DNA of 64,000 nucleotides from Neodontobutis hainanensis (GCA_024349245.1 JALDNG010000092.1:375001-439000); one strand, 5' to 3'. Positions 1 to 12,779 are shown, counted from the stretch's first letter. Program-made: numbers and translations. Notes: generated by a model from the letters alone, not told the origin.

Positions 1-1379
1 AAAGCTCTAAATTTCAGGAGGAATAGAAAACCAAGTACTGGAGCTTCAAGTAATTACAAATGCAAGTAAGAGTGACAGCAGTGAGTGTTTGGTGTTAGAT
101 TTCACAGCACGGGTGATGCACAGTAAATAATGTTAGCTCTATTGTTGATGGCTCTTTATGACCAGAGGGGTGCTCCATAAAAGTTGCTGGGAGAAGCGTG
201 GCTTACAGCCTGAATTCTATCTGCATTAGTGTGAACACAGTAGTGTAGCCTGTGCCATAAAGACCACTCTGACCACACAGCCAGGCTAACTCCAGTCTCA
301 CTAGAGAAGTCGAGCATTGATTCAATCGAGCATCAATGAAAAGCTTCCCCATATCCATTTAATAAACGGAGAGAACGAAGACGAGCGAGGAGCAGAGAAA
401 CTTACACTTCAGAGACGGAGCATTAGAGTGAATGAGAGAACTGAATTACACACCTTTTACCTTTTATACTTGTGAGCTTCACAAGAATAACACAACACAG
501 ACATAATTTAATCTATTAATGATGGCTTGTGTTAAATAAACACTCCACAAAAAGTGACTTTGTCTTTTACTTTACACATCTCCAGAAAAAGAAAAGAAAA
601 GGATAGGTATAATTGTACATGTAATATTTAGGATTATAATGTCACATACATTAATTATAAAAACAAACTGACTCAGTCTCATGTAGATTATAATTTATCT
701 CTTATTTTTTAAATTAGCTGAATATTTATTTAATGGTTTTAGTGGTTAGTAAAGTTAATTAATCTGATTAAACATTAGCGAAGCAGATCTAAAATCAGTG
801 CTTTTACACTTACTTTGTAATAAAAGTTCTATTTTCTAAATGTTTGTTTATTCTTATCTGAATAAGCCTAGCTTATTGGGTTAGCTAGTTTTATGGAATA
901 GCAATTTGTGAATCTAAGGTGGGTCACAAAAAAATCTTATTTGGGGCGCCAAAGAACTAACAATAAAAAAAAAATGGAAGCATGATTGTGATGGTTGCTA
1001 GGCATTTAATTGAAAAGGCTGCTTTTGCAAGTTAAAATGGGAGTAACAAGATAAAAACTCTAAACAAAATTACTTAAAACCAAACAAAAAGTTTTAAAAG
1101 CACAAAAAGTTTGGGTCATGACTAATTTGTAATTTTGAAATATGGAACCCCACAACTGAAATTTTGGAAACACTGGTCTAAAACAAGGGTAATGACACTT
1201 TTGTATGTTCCCAATCAAAACTCCAAAATGAGAGATCCTCTTTGCCGTCACGCCACCAAGCCACCAAGATAAGAACCACAGAACTCATTTGAAGGCTCTC
1301 GGAAGATATTTTCTACCGAATAAACACCAAAATTTGCTCTGAGAAACCTCCAGCTGCTCCAGCTCTCTAGTATACTCAC
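1..1379. other. No recognisable gene; AT-rich non-coding DNA
   Basis: No convincing exon or transposable-element protein was found on either strand. If the signal-peptide exon at 1380-1422 is real, this stretch would be its first intron, running off the window start. Nothing else is supported here. Confidence 0.4.
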
Positions 1380-1422
1380 TCAGAACGAGCAGCAGCCACA
1401 TGATCCAGGTCCTCGCTCTCAT
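1380..1422 (-). CDS. Candidate first coding exon (signal peptide) of an unidentified secreted or membrane protein
   Basis: On the minus strand an ATG at 1422 with purine at -3 opens 14 codons reading MRARTWIMWLLLVL. A basic N-terminus followed by a hydrophobic core is typical of a signal peptide. The reading is followed immediately by a strong donor, gtgagtat, at 1379-1372, which splits the next codon in phase 1. Phase-1 splitting of a leader exon is common in secreted and immunoglobulin-superfamily genes. A GC-rich, TATA-less flank lies just upstream (1423-1800). The rest of the gene would lie at lower coordinates, outside the window, and I found no second exon inside it. The family is not recognised. 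The exon could be chance, since only 43 coding bases support it. Confidence 0.4.
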
Positions 1423-1800
1423 CCTGCTCACGTCCTGTTCACTGTGGACGACAAACCGGGCTCAGGCTGACCACTGACTGACTGACGCCCTCCTGTCAGG
1501 CTCTCCTCCCGTCTCTATCAAACGATGCGTCCCTGAAAAAAGTATTGTGTGTCTTGTTTTTTGGTCGAAGCCAGGAATGCTTTTGTTGCTTTGGGGATTT
1601 GCTGCTGCTGAGTGTTTGGTGCGTCTCCTTGGCTGCGCTCTTGTCTCAGCCCCCCTCCTGGTCCTGGAGCTCTTGTTTTGTGGTGTGTGTCTCAGTGTGT
1701 GGAGCTCTGCCATTCTGCCCAGTCAGTCCCCCCGCCCCCTCCTCCCTCCTTATCATGGGAAGGCAGGGCAGAGCCAGATCAGTCCAATAACAGAGCCGAC
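1423..1800 (-). promoter_or_regulatory. Promoter-like GC-rich flank of the candidate exon at 1380-1422
   Basis: The stretch is markedly richer in G and C than its surroundings. It contains a purine-rich GC/GGA box on the minus strand (1726-1750, complement of cccgccccctcctccctcct) and a CCAAT pentamer on the plus strand at 1784-1788. No TATA box was seen. Its position directly upstream of the candidate leader exon suggests a TATA-less promoter, but this is inference from composition and motifs only. Confidence 0.3.
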
Positions 1801-2932
1801 GGCTGCCGGGGTTTTTTGAATAACAAAGGAAGCGCCGAGACAATGTGTTCCCAGGTCGTGATGCCTTCAAAAAGCGGTGCAAGGACGGAGGGTGAACTCA
1901 CACGACCTTGATGTGTCTTTGATCAGAAAACTGAAAAGTCCTTCTTGTATGGTCCACTCTGTAACTTTAGTTGTCTTCTGGCACCACAAATCTCAGCAGT
2001 TGAGGCAGGTTTCCACTTGAGGGGTCTGGTCAGAATGGAGTGCATTTGCGAGGCATGCTCATGAGCTGTACCTCAGGAACAGTGAGTTGGGTCAGTTTCC
2101 ATCACCAAAAAGAAAAAAAAAAACCTGCATTGTATTATTCTGGTGCCAAGTGTGTGGTCCACTTTCCAAAAGGTGGAGCTAAACACTGCAGTCAGCTGAT
2201 TGGACGAAAGAAAAATAAGAAGAGAAAAGTAAATCATAAAATACAAATGTCTCTTCAAAAGAAGCTGTCTTGTTCTTGTCATTAACAGTTATATTTCAAA
2301 ACCAAAGCTACTATTTATCAACAGCTCAACAGCTCTTTCTGATTTTATACAGAGTTGGTGTTGTTGGCCTTGTGCATTCTGTTTTTTACATTTCTGATTT
2401 TTTTCTCTCCTCTATCTTGAATGTTCACTGGTGGAGTTGATGACAAGGCAGAGGGGGCGGTCCTACATCCAGATCCCCCTGGACAGTACAGAACCAGGAC
2501 ACACTGGAGGAAGTATGTTTATCAGCAGTGGACACTTTCCACCAGAAGGAGCTGGAGGAGGTGTCCGAGGTGGGGGAGGTGTTCTTGCTTGGACTGCTGC
2601 TCCTGAATAAGCTCCTGACTAAGTTTGCTATTTTAACACCGTCATCATTGTTTATATAATAATCTCACATCAGAACAAATAAATGTGTATAACACAAGCT
2701 GATCGTTGATATGGACTTTTTAAAGTCTCTTGCGTGACGGCTCTCTATAGGGCATGAAAAGAAATATAATAAATTTCAGCTTTGTTCATGAGCCATGGAT
2801 CAGTGTCAGACACATAACATCAGACGTGGTTCTGAAAAATAATATACTTACATACTATACTACTTTTATTGTATTTAGTCAAGTTTTTTAATTTATTTAT
2901 TTGCTTAATATTGCACATCATATTATACAGTC
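1801..2932. other. Unannotated; GC-rich patch at 2428-2606 open in several frames
   Basis: Mostly featureless. Around 2428-2606 all three plus-strand frames stay open for about 50 codons and a pyrimidine-rich tract precedes the patch. This would be compatible with an exon, but no frame gives a recognisable domain. No call is made beyond that. Confidence 0.2.
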
Positions 2933-3345
2933 ATGTGGTCCTCGGCACATGAACACCTGCACAAGTTTTGAGTCGGAGTTGCCCAACATTCCGTTATTAT
3001 TTGCATCATAAACATGGCAGAGGAAAGCAACAGATATTTGAGCAATATCAGTCATTAAAATGTGGAATGTTAATAACCTGATAATATAATAGCACTATTT
3101 TTTTTGTCTTTAACAAAGGTATTTATTTATTCACGTCCATTATTCAGCGGTTTCAACATACAGTATGTTATGTTAAGTAGTGTTTTAAATAGGCTACCTT
3201 TTCTTGAAACACTATTAATTGCTACTTTGACTCTATTAACTAATTAATTTTTGTCTTAGCGTCCACCTTCCTTGTTGTCATTGATTTAAATGTTCCAACA
3301 GAACAACTTCCTAACTCGGAAACTCTGAGTTCCTGAGGACCACAT
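2933..3345. mobile_element. Short nonautonomous inverted-repeat element (short copy of the family at 29381-30881)
   Basis: The left end atgtggtcctcgg at 2933-2945 is answered by its near-complement cctgaggaccacat at 3332-3345. Internal landmarks recur in the same order in the longer copy at 29381-30881: a catggcagaggaaagcaa block, a gataatataatag block, a gtccattatt block and a ttttgtcttagcgtcca block. This is a MITE-like family with no coding capacity. Superfamily and target-site duplication are not clear, and homology to the other copy continues a few bases outside the right repeat. Confidence 0.55.
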
Positions 3346-6300
3346 TAATTCACCATTAGTCCTGATCTGTAGCCTGGTATACCAGATCGTTTTCCTTTAT
3401 TTCAAAAGGAGGTCTGGTCCCTTTCTCACAGTAAATTGTTTCCTCTGCGATTTTGCAGACGGACCAATCACAAGCCATTTGTCTGCAGCAGGGTGTGGTT
3501 TGCTGCCTACGCTTTTTATTTACTATCTATGTGCCTACGTCATACACAAGTGCCTCTGCTCACGCTGTTAGTCCAAAACATTCAACATGGCGGACCCTGC
3601 AACAGAGAGTCCATTTATTTCTGCTCTTGCCTCGGTTTTGAATAACCAGCAATGTTAACTAACATGGCTTCCTTCTTGACAACCGGCTGTGTTAATGTCG
3701 CCTGTTTTGTGTAACGTCCGGCGTTTTTCTGATTGGTTAACATTACTCTTGTAAACCCCGTCCTTGAAATTGAATGAAAGTTTATTAACTTGTTAATTAA
3801 GTACAGCACATTTAAAACAACCTCACTGACCGGTGTGCTTTAGAAGTACAAAAAACAAAACTAGCTTCATAGAACAGGGCCCTCCTCAACTGTAGCTGTA
3901 GGAAAACCGTAGCTGCGGTTCTATTCCCAACCCTCACAGCCATAATGTCCCGGGGCAAGACACTGAACACAAACTTTTCTTCAGTGTTTGTGATGCTTAA
4001 AAAGAATGAATCCCAGGATTACATTTCTGAGACACAACAGTTTTATGGAAAAACAATATTCTTATGTTTAGATGAAAACCTCTCTCTTCAAAAGCACCAA
4101 GAACATGACTCATTTCTTGAATCAGTTCTAACCCCTCCCTGTCTCCTTCACCAAGCTCTAACAAACCCTCCATAAGTGTTTGGACCTGGACTGTTTGGAT
4201 CTCTTCTCTTTTATCCAGTCATGGCTCAGTTTCATTTTCTTAAAGATCTTGCTCATTTGTTATTCTGTGTTATCCAGCGGCTGTTGATAAGAACCAGAGG
4301 AACAGTGCTCTGATAGCATCAGGGCGGGGGTTTGCTGCTGTTTCCGGCTCCTGGAACAGTTAGCAGTCATTAATAAAACACTTCAAAGATTTCACTACGT
4401 GAAGCTACTGTTACAGTCACAGTCTACGTCAAAGTCACTCCCTCTGATTAAGAGGCTCTGTGTGTCACCAGCTCAGGGCATTATTCAGTGATGCTAATCT
4501 TACAATGTCATAAGCTACTAGGCTGCTGCTCTATCAGCTTTCTTTTTCTGAAGAGTTTGGTTTTAACACACTATGGGCAAAATCCTCCACTAAGCATACA
4601 CTCAAAGAGATTGTTTTAATTACAGTACCTCTGGACGCCCGCTTGACTTTATTTGAGGCTGATGCATATCTAAAGTGAGCACATAAACGCGAAGACGTGA
4701 AGAACAGAGTTCTCAGCTGTTACTTTTAACAGCCAATCAACACTCAGCAGATATAAACTCATCAGAGGCCTGTTGCTGGAAGCCGGTTTAGGTTTTTATC
4801 CAGGTAAATTTGGTTTGAGCAGACGCTGAGTTTTCTGGCTCCAGAAGGTGGTTTCGTTTTGTGTGGGTTTCATTGCCATGGTAACTGACTCCACACAGCT
4901 ACCCCGCTCCAGATTAGGTTTTATTCCGGTTTAGAAACCATAAAACTAAAGTGGACCAATCAGAAGTAAACAAAGTACAAAGAACAAAGAAAAAATGTGT
5001 AAATTGTTTTTGATTCATCTTGTTAATTTAAAGCAATTTGTTACATAATGTTAAAACAATTTACACTTGAATAAAATGCGAGGCCATGAGTTGGTCATCC
5101 TCAGTATGAGCCAAATAAAATTACTCTTAAAACAACCATACCTTAATACAACCAGCTTTTTTCTTGATCCTGTTTTTCCCTCCAGGTTGAATGCTATTGG
5201 CTGTTCACTGCCAGAAACACCCAGTGATCATTGGTTTGGGGTTTAAACCTGAGTTGATAGAGAGAGTGGATAACCAGCATCGTGCAACAGATGAACCCAA
5301 AGTTACACAGTTTGGATTTGATTGGTTTTATCAACTCAGAACATGTGCAACTTTGAGTTTTTTCAACCAGCTTCCAACAGCCCACATGCTAAAAATGTTA
5401 TGGGCCAAAACAACCTCAAGAAAGCATCATGTATTATTAAGATCCACAAATCCTTTGGAGTATGTTGTTGTTTAACCACCCTAAGGTTTATACTACTGTT
5501 AAAATACCGACCAATGACGTCAGACATGATTGGCAGAGTAGACTAACAATAGCTACATTATGTCAATATTAAACATCCAGTTGTATTTTATTTTTCCTTT
5601 TTAATTAATTTACTCAATATGAAGTCAAATAATGTCTGGTTTTCATTTGTCATTTTCAAAACAAAAAAGGTCAATCTGTGTCAAAAGTACACAGACCTGT
5701 GTCTCTGCCTGAAACATAGATTGTAAATAAACATAGATGTAATCCGCCCATTGGTCCCCTATTCACCAATATTGTCATAATGAAAAGGCAATAAAGTGGC
5801 GGTTACAGCCGGGCTTTTTGGCTTTTACTGCATATTAAAACAATAGTTTTTAGATAGCATAAACGGACACATTAATCAAAAATGTACCCCCCCAGAGTTG
5901 TCATGTAGTAACAACTTAGCTCTAGAGACCGGAGCCATCTTTTGTACCAGGCTGTAAACATGATTTTTACACTTGTGAAGATGCCATTGGGTTTCTCCTT
6001 ATATTTCCACTTTTGGAGCCTGCCCTCTGGTGGACGATGATATATCGTTGTATTTTGCCGTATAGCGGTGCCCTTACTCAAGGACCGTTAAGAGGTTCCA
6101 TGAGAGAGGCTTGTCTGAAACCACTTATACTCACTATGTACTGCACTCTGTTGTGATTATTCCATTTTGTTTTGCTGTCTGAACGTCTAGTGACTTTACT
6201 AGTAATGCTCTAGTCAACAATGATCATCAACAATGCATAAAGAAAAGTTGGTCACTGGATATCGACAACAGACAATAATACTTTGTGTGATTTGTTGTAA

Positions 6301-6870
6301 AAGAATGGTGTCTTTAACTAATATCATCATTTAGCTCATGATTTACTCATTGTAAATATTGCATAGTATCTTTAACCATAATCGGGAAGCATTACATTTT
6401 TTATTCATTATTGTAACCAGAGAATATAATCAGACTCTGCTGGATTAGCTCAGTGTCAGTACAAAACTAATCCCTGCAGCTGATCTTAGTAAAGCCATGT
6501 TTTTTTTAGTTCTCCTCCACTGGTTTGATCAGAGCTACTTCTCATTTAGCTCAGGGAGGACACAGTTTATGAACTCACTCACTACTGTTTCAGCTGACGC
6601 TCTGGGACAGAGGACGTGGGACAGAGGGGAGGGGGAAGGATGTGTCAGAGCGCTTCCTGATGCCTCTGTTTGTCCTGTGAGTGCTGGGCCATTCAGAGCC
6701 AAACTCTGAGGAAGGATGTCCACCTTTGATGTTAACTTTAGGTTCTGCTGATCCACCGCTCGGGGAGCTATATTTAAAAAACTCAGAAAAGCAAAATACA
6801 GAGCTAAAAGGGCAATGTGCCATAGGAGTCGCAAAGCGTGTGCATGGTCAAAAAATGAGGGACTTCTTTA
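3346..6870. other. No recognisable gene
   Basis: Non-coding DNA with no supported exon, RNA gene or complete element. The stretches 3370-3530 and 4770-4960 have the mixed-composition look of old interspersed repeats, but I cannot assign a family. Confidence 0.35.
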
Positions 6871-7334
6871 ATGACTTCACTATCACCCATCACTGACAAT
6901 AAAGTTACTCCTCCCCTCTGCGAGAACAACATCCAATTTCTCAACCACTACTTCGAGAGGTTTGAGGCACTTAACTCAACTCCTGCGAGAAAATCCATCC
7001 CTCGTCCGGATGAGCAGCCACTTCGCCTGGACCTAGTCGATGTATGGAAAACCCTGAGGAAAGTTAATACTCGGAAAGCAGTAGGCTCCAACAATATTCC
7101 AGGAACATTGCTTAAAGAATGTGCTGACCATCTGACTGGGGTTCTTACCAACATCTTTAACATCTCGCTGCACGAGTCTGTGATCCCTTTGTGCTTCAAG
7201 ACTGATAAAATTATACTGGTGCCCAGAAAAATCTGCAATCTCCTCACTAAATGACTACCGCACCATAGCAGCACCTTTATTATAATGAAGTACTTTGAGA
7301 GGCTGGTTAAGGAACACATTGTCTCTAGCTGCAT
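6871..7334 (+). pseudogene. LINE reverse transcriptase fragment (N-terminal fingers region)
   Basis: An open stretch from 6871 to 7254 carries the region leading into a non-LTR reverse transcriptase: residues reading VWKTLRKVNTRKAVGSNNIP, then LKECADHL, then a conserved CFKT block. The next conserved piece (NDYRTIA, then MKYFERLVKEHI) lies in other frames at about 7250-7320, so at least two frame breaks separate them. The polymerase catalytic domain is absent. This is the arrangement seen in fish jockey/CR1-group LINEs; the exact clade is unresolved. It is a dead 5'- and 3'-truncated fragment and is unrelated in sequence to the L2 copy that starts 160 bp further on. Confidence 0.75.
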
Positions 7335-7496
7335 ATAACCATATAACCAATCTTTTTGAAGTATCTAAAGCTGATAAGTTGGGATGCATATTCACAATTT
7401 CATTCCACATTGGTCAACCAGAAAACCAGACAAAGACAAGACAGCATGAGACTGAGTTAAGAATCTAGGGAGCGCCACAGGTATCTACAGGCCGAA

Positions 7497-8790
7497 TTGT
7501 TAAAATTGACTTTTTTATCTAAAATCCTGGAGAGAGTGGTGGCGGAGCAGCTGACTGCATTTCTTGATGAAAATAATTTTACAGATAAATTTCAGTCAGG
7601 CTTCCGAAAATGTCATTCAACTGAGACTGCCCTGCTGAAGATATCAAGTGACATTATGATGGCGCCTGACTCTGGGCAGTACTCTGTCTTGATCCTACTG
7701 GATTTATCATCTGCTTTCAATACTGACCATAATATATTGTTATATAAGTGTCTGCAATATGAAACAGGTTTCTCTGGATCAGTTCTAAAGTGGTTTTCCT
7801 CTTACCTGAGTGACAGATTTTTGTGTGTTTATTAACAATATTCTGTCTGAAAGGACCCCTCTGTCTTATGGAGTTCCTCAGGGCTCAGTCCTTGGTCCTT
7901 TTTTGGTTTTATTGTACATACTTGGTGAAATAATTCACGGTTTTAAAAATGTGTCACTTTTATGCTGATGACATTCAGTTGTACTGTTCTTTTAAAGACT
8001 CTGAGTTTCATAAACTGATTGATTTGTAGGACTGCTTGTCCTGCATAAAGAACTGGTTATACAATAACTACCTACAGCTGAATACAAAAGACTGAAACTT
8101 TAATCTTGGTTCCCTGGGTTCTTCCGTCCAGTCGAGCCTCAGAAACCTTAGTGTTCTGTTTGATCGGTCTATGTCTCTGGACAGTTATTCTAGACAGTTG
8201 CTCAAAAACTGTTTTTATCATTTGAGAAACATTTCTAAACTGAGAGTGTTATTGTCTAAAGCTGACTTGGAGATGATTATTCATGCTTTTATTTCTTCTC
8301 GTCTTGATTATTGTAATTCTCTTTTTACTTGTTTGAACAGATCGTCTCTGAGCCAACAGAAGGGACATTTCCCCAGTTTTAGCCTCACTTCATTCGCTTC
8401 CAGTCAAATTCAGAATTGATTTTAAAATTTTAGACTTGACTTTAGTCTTTTAGAGCTCTGCATGGACAGGCCTCCAGTACATCACTGACCTGCTGACCCC
8501 TCACTCCTCCTCCCGTGCTCTTCGGTCTTCTGGTCAAAACCTTCTAACGGTCCCCAGAACCCGTTTTAAAACTCAGGGAGACCAGTCTTTCCAAGCAGTC
8601 GCCCCCAGACTCTGGGACGTCCTGCCCCTGTCACTGCGAGCGGACGTTTCTGTTGATTCTTTTAAAAAGCAGCTGAAGATTTATTATTTATTATTTTATT
8701 AAAATTGCACTTTGTAAAGCACTTTGTGATTTCTATATGTGAAAGGTGAAATATAAATACAATTTACTTACTTACTTACTTACTTACTTA
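7497..8790 (+). pseudogene. L2/CR1-type LINE, 5'-truncated reverse transcriptase and 3' end with (ACTT)n tail
   Basis: The 5' part (7497-7835) encodes the RT core: KILERVVAEQL, FQSGFRKCHSTETALLK, and LDLSSAFNT, where the usual Asp after Asn-Thr is shifted by substitution. The catalytic VPQGSVLGP block and a degraded YADDIQ-like block follow in different frames near 7870-7990. The thumb region reads HAFISSRLDYCNSL in another frame at 8171-8419. The non-coding 3' end has the typical L2 terminus (aaagcactttgtgat, then atataaata) and finishes in a tandem ACTT microsatellite at 8762-8790. There are many frameshifts and stops. It is 5'-truncated as usual for target-primed reverse transcription, and a different subfamily from the L2 copies at 50-64 kb. 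Confidence 0.85.
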
Positions 8791-10078
8791 CACTTTTATT
8801 GTGTAAAGCAAAATCCATGTCTAAACAACTCCTACACATGCCACCCACCTGCAATAGAGGAGTTAATTCAGTCAGTTTTCTGCTGGAGGGACTATGTCTC
8901 TTAAACGGGCCTAGGAACGGCCCGGGTTTTCAAAGCAGGAGGAAATGTCAGGGGACAGGGAAGTGTGGATATCCTTGCATAGACTGCTGCCCTTGCAATC
9001 TGGCCTCAGATAAGCAGAAGAAGATGGATGGACCTTTCTTTAGCATTGATGTAGCTACACTGTGGCTCAGGTGCATGTGACAAGTCCCGTGCCAGGACTT
9101 TTCTTCCAAGTTACTGGGCTTTTCAAAAAGGAAGTGAGGTCAAGTGTTTAGTGAGCCACTGTGTTGTGTAGCTGTAGCTGATGGTCTGGCCGTCCTCTCT
9201 CTGCAACACTGACTGGGTAAACCTCAAAGTTGTTATTTTATTTCCTTTTTTCTACGTGCAACTTCACTTTTGTCCTTTCTTTGAATTGTTAGTCCCACCT
9301 ACAAAGGAACCTTTGAGATGAGAGAACAGAGGACAGAAGAATGAGGAGAGATAAGTCAAAAGTAATGGGACATCTTTTCCTCTGGAGCATCACCTGACGA
9401 CTCTTTGTGACATTAATGCAGCAAACCTCAAACCTCAGAATTTAAATGTAGTGTTATCTGATGGTTTACCTTGAATATTGGTCTTATTGTATATACACAC
9501 TGATTTATTTTTTTCTCTTTAATGTTTACTAACATATTTTAATTACACTAATAACAAGGATTGTCAGACCTGAGTGTGTGGTTGTAGCAGCTCATCTCAT
9601 CAGGCCAGTGGCATTCCTGTGGCATGAGCTCAGGCGTTTGGCGGAGGCTGGTGGCGCGTTGGTTTTGTTCACACCCCAGGCATCCCCCCGAACGCTGCAC
9701 CAGGCCACTTCAATGAAATAGCAATGTGAAGAATGTGAGAGTACATTCTCTACAGATCCCCCTGAACTCCCCGCGCTGACCTCCTCAGCCTCCTTTACAC
9801 TTGCCCTACACAGCCCACTCAGTCAAATGTTGTATAGGAAGAAAAAATGTTGTTTGTGAAGAAAATAACTTTCATAGGATGTCATAATACCTAACACCTA
9901 ATATGTTCAACTGAGGACTTATCAGAACTTGACCTTTTTCCTCTTTAAACACTTTCTCATCATGTTTCTTCAGGCCTTTCATGCTTTTGTAGGAAAATTG
10001 CGAAAATATCAGTGACAACTTCTGTTAATGGATTTTTTATGCATTTTTACAGCTTGCTTCAAAGGCCAAAATGTGACA
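8791..10078. other. No recognisable gene
   Basis: Non-coding. The segment 9600-9800 is more balanced in base composition than its flanks and could be an unannotated conserved element or an old repeat. No reading frame there makes sense as protein. Confidence 0.3.
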
Positions 10079-10226
10079 AAAACCTGTTCAAATCCAACTA
10101 AAACCTGTTCAAATCCTACCAAAACTTGTTCAAATCCATCTAAAACCTGTTCAAATCCAACTTAAACTTGTTTAGATCCACCTAAAACCTGTTCAGATCC
10201 AACTAAACTCTGTTCAGATCCGACTA
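10079..10226. repeat. Minisatellite, about seven imperfect copies of a 21-bp unit
   Basis: The unit aaaacctgttcaaatccaac(t) repeats about seven times with point differences (caaatcc drifting to cagatcc towards the right). The array stops directly where the SINE at 10227 begins. Confidence 0.85.
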
Positions 10227-10440
10227 GGGGTGCACGGTGGCAGAGTGGTTCGCAATTCCTGCCTCACAACAAGATGGTTGTGAGTTCAAACTCCCAGCCA
10301 ACTCCGGTCTTTCTGTGAGGAGTCTGCATGTCCTTCCTGTGTTACTGTGGGTTACTCCGGGTACTCCAGTTTCCTCCCACCGTCCAAACACATGCATGTA
10401 TGGGTTAATTGGCAAATCTAAAGTCTTCTCAGTGAATGAA
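10227..10440 (+). mobile_element. tRNA-derived SINE
   Basis: The head contains an RNA polymerase III A box, tggcagagtgg, at about 10238-10248 and a decayed B box, gagttcaaactcc, at about 10280-10292. Spacing is as in a tRNA gene. The body that follows (tcctcccaccgtccaaacacatgcatg, split over 10373-10400) matches the widespread fish repeat with this head. It does not fold as a functional tRNA. The minisatellite at 10079-10226 abuts its 5' end. Confidence 0.7.
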
Positions 10441-12779
10441 TGGACTACAGATGGAAATTAAATGTTAAACTATAGTATGGTACAATCATCTCTGCTTCAA
10501 CTTAATGTACATTGTATGCTGTCCTAAAAAAATCCAAAAACAAACTAAAGCCTGTTTGCGAAAAAATGAAAAACATCAGCAACATACATTACATGGACTG
10601 TTTTTTAAATTTAATGTTTAAATCAAACCCTGGCCTTTGGAAGTCTAACATTCTCAATTTTAGTTTCCTTCCACTGATCCAAGAAAAAACAGGGGGCATC
10701 TCTCACATTTTTTTAAGTAGATATGCTACATATTTTTGTGGTGTGTGTAAAACTGATCTATGTTCTGTCGCTGGGATAGTTATATAGTCTTTCAGCTAAT
10801 GATGCCTAATGCCTCATGTCAGCGCTGGACTCTGAGAAAGCGGTACCAATCGCAGAGAGATAACGCTCTTGTCCTCCCCTCAGAGCTCTGCATATTTCCA
10901 TCAGCTCTAACAGCGGGAGTGGATTTACAACATGCTGTTTTTATTACAGAGTTGTGACATTTTACTTTCAGACCTGACAGAGAAGTGAAAGCTGACCTCA
11001 GCAGACCATATAGAACTGTTTGTGTCCACAGAGCTTATCAAATATTGACAATAACTACTTACCTAATTACTTTCACACATTTACTATCTTGGGCCAGTGT
11101 TTTTTTTTTCCATGCTGGTCAAATGCACTTGATTAATCCTAAAGGCCAGTGTGTACCTCATAATAATATGATAAATTTTTGTTGGAGAATTTTTGAGTTA
11201 CACTTAGTGCTGCGAGGACTCTCACGAGAGAAAAGATAGGCTTGAGATATTTGGGATGTTTTATGCAGAAGAATTTTTCTGACAGGACCCCAGTCAGGAC
11301 ACTCAGAAGACTATAACAGTAACAATACATAAGACTATATAGCTTTGTAGATCATGGTTCAGGCCACGCCATGGTTTTTATTGGTGACTGCTGTAGACTA
11401 AACAGGCTACAGCCTTGGTGCTGAAGGAAGGCTTCTACTATCTCTCACAGGGTGTGCTGACCTAACAAATAGACAGACCCATTCGAGGTTAAGGACATAT
11501 AGTTATACATATTAAATATAAATTTCTCCAACAATTTTCTACCACTTACTCTTTTGGTTTGCAGGGCTGAAGCCTGGATGGGATTGTCCACCAACAGTGA
11601 GCTAAAAATGAGCCACAAATAAAATGTCAGTCAAGCAGAGATGAGACAAAGTTGTCTCCAAACTAGACTCCCGCCGGCTTGTGGTTTATTTAATTATTTA
11701 TTTATAGAGTTCATATTAATTTCAATTACATTCACACAGAGACACCAAGTGCATTGAAGCATACAGTACACAAATTTTTGATAGATAGATCAGAGGGCAC
11801 AGCAACACTTTTAATGTATATGCCCATTGTGGTTTGGATTTACTGGTCTATCTACGCTCTTGAGCTCACATTTGGTCATGCACTTATAGGGCAAGGTCTT
11901 GAAACAGCCGATACGAACAGCTCTTTCTTCTGGCAAGGCAGGCAGATGAGGCTCTGACTCCTGATGCCTCCTGGACCATCCCTAGAGCTGTTAATGTTCC
12001 ATTGAGGAGGCTCAATGTAATGACTGTTTGTCATGTAGTGTCTCTGGACCTGATAAGTAGAAGATGATGACTGTCCTCCACTGTACTAACAGACATCAGA
12101 GTTGTAGGAAAGAATAGATGCTTCTGTGGAAAGATCAGGCCTCACAGTGAATCCATAAGGCTGTGTGAGTCCAGGACAGAGTGAGCCTTCTTCTGAACTG
12201 CACCAAACATCTGGACCTATAGTGAGTGCACCTTTATCTCTCCACATCATCAGATTATTGATAAATTAAAACTCCATGACTACAGCTTGTGGCTGTTCAG
12301 AGCAGTGTGACTGTCTCTTCTGTTTGGGTTATCATTAAAGTGGGTCAGGGGTTTATTGATACAGCAGCAACCTCTGATACAGCTCTATCTCTTCCCTCTC
12401 CTGCACCGACAGCTGCTTCTCAGGCCTCGTCTGGACTCTGTCTCTGAGCGTCACACACACCTTGGTCATCAGCGTTTATCCAGCCTCCTCCTGTGACCTC
12501 TGACCCCTCAACCTTCCTCAGGGTTTTACAGTAATTGATAACAAACCTGTTCAGAAGTATGCTACAAATGCTTCTAAAAAGTACATTATTCTGAATACCT
12601 TTATAAGAAACTAACCTGGAAATGAACTGGAGGAAGTATGGCAGGTGAAGGGGTCAGGAAACACAGTCAGAGCCAAGCACAAAAACTCACAGATAATAGA
12701 TTAGAGGAAGACAGGGCCGTACTGCTCTGTGCCAGGCCCCGACAACAAGGTGTGGTGCTCTCTGTGTCATGCCCCCTTC
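10441..12779. other. No recognisable gene; one perfect DR1 nuclear-receptor motif
   Basis: Non-coding, AT-rich DNA. The only short motif worth recording is tgacctctgaccc at 12494-12506. It is two hexamers spaced by one base, as bound by HNF4, PPAR/RXR or COUP-TF proteins. Whether it is functional cannot be judged. Confidence 0.3.
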
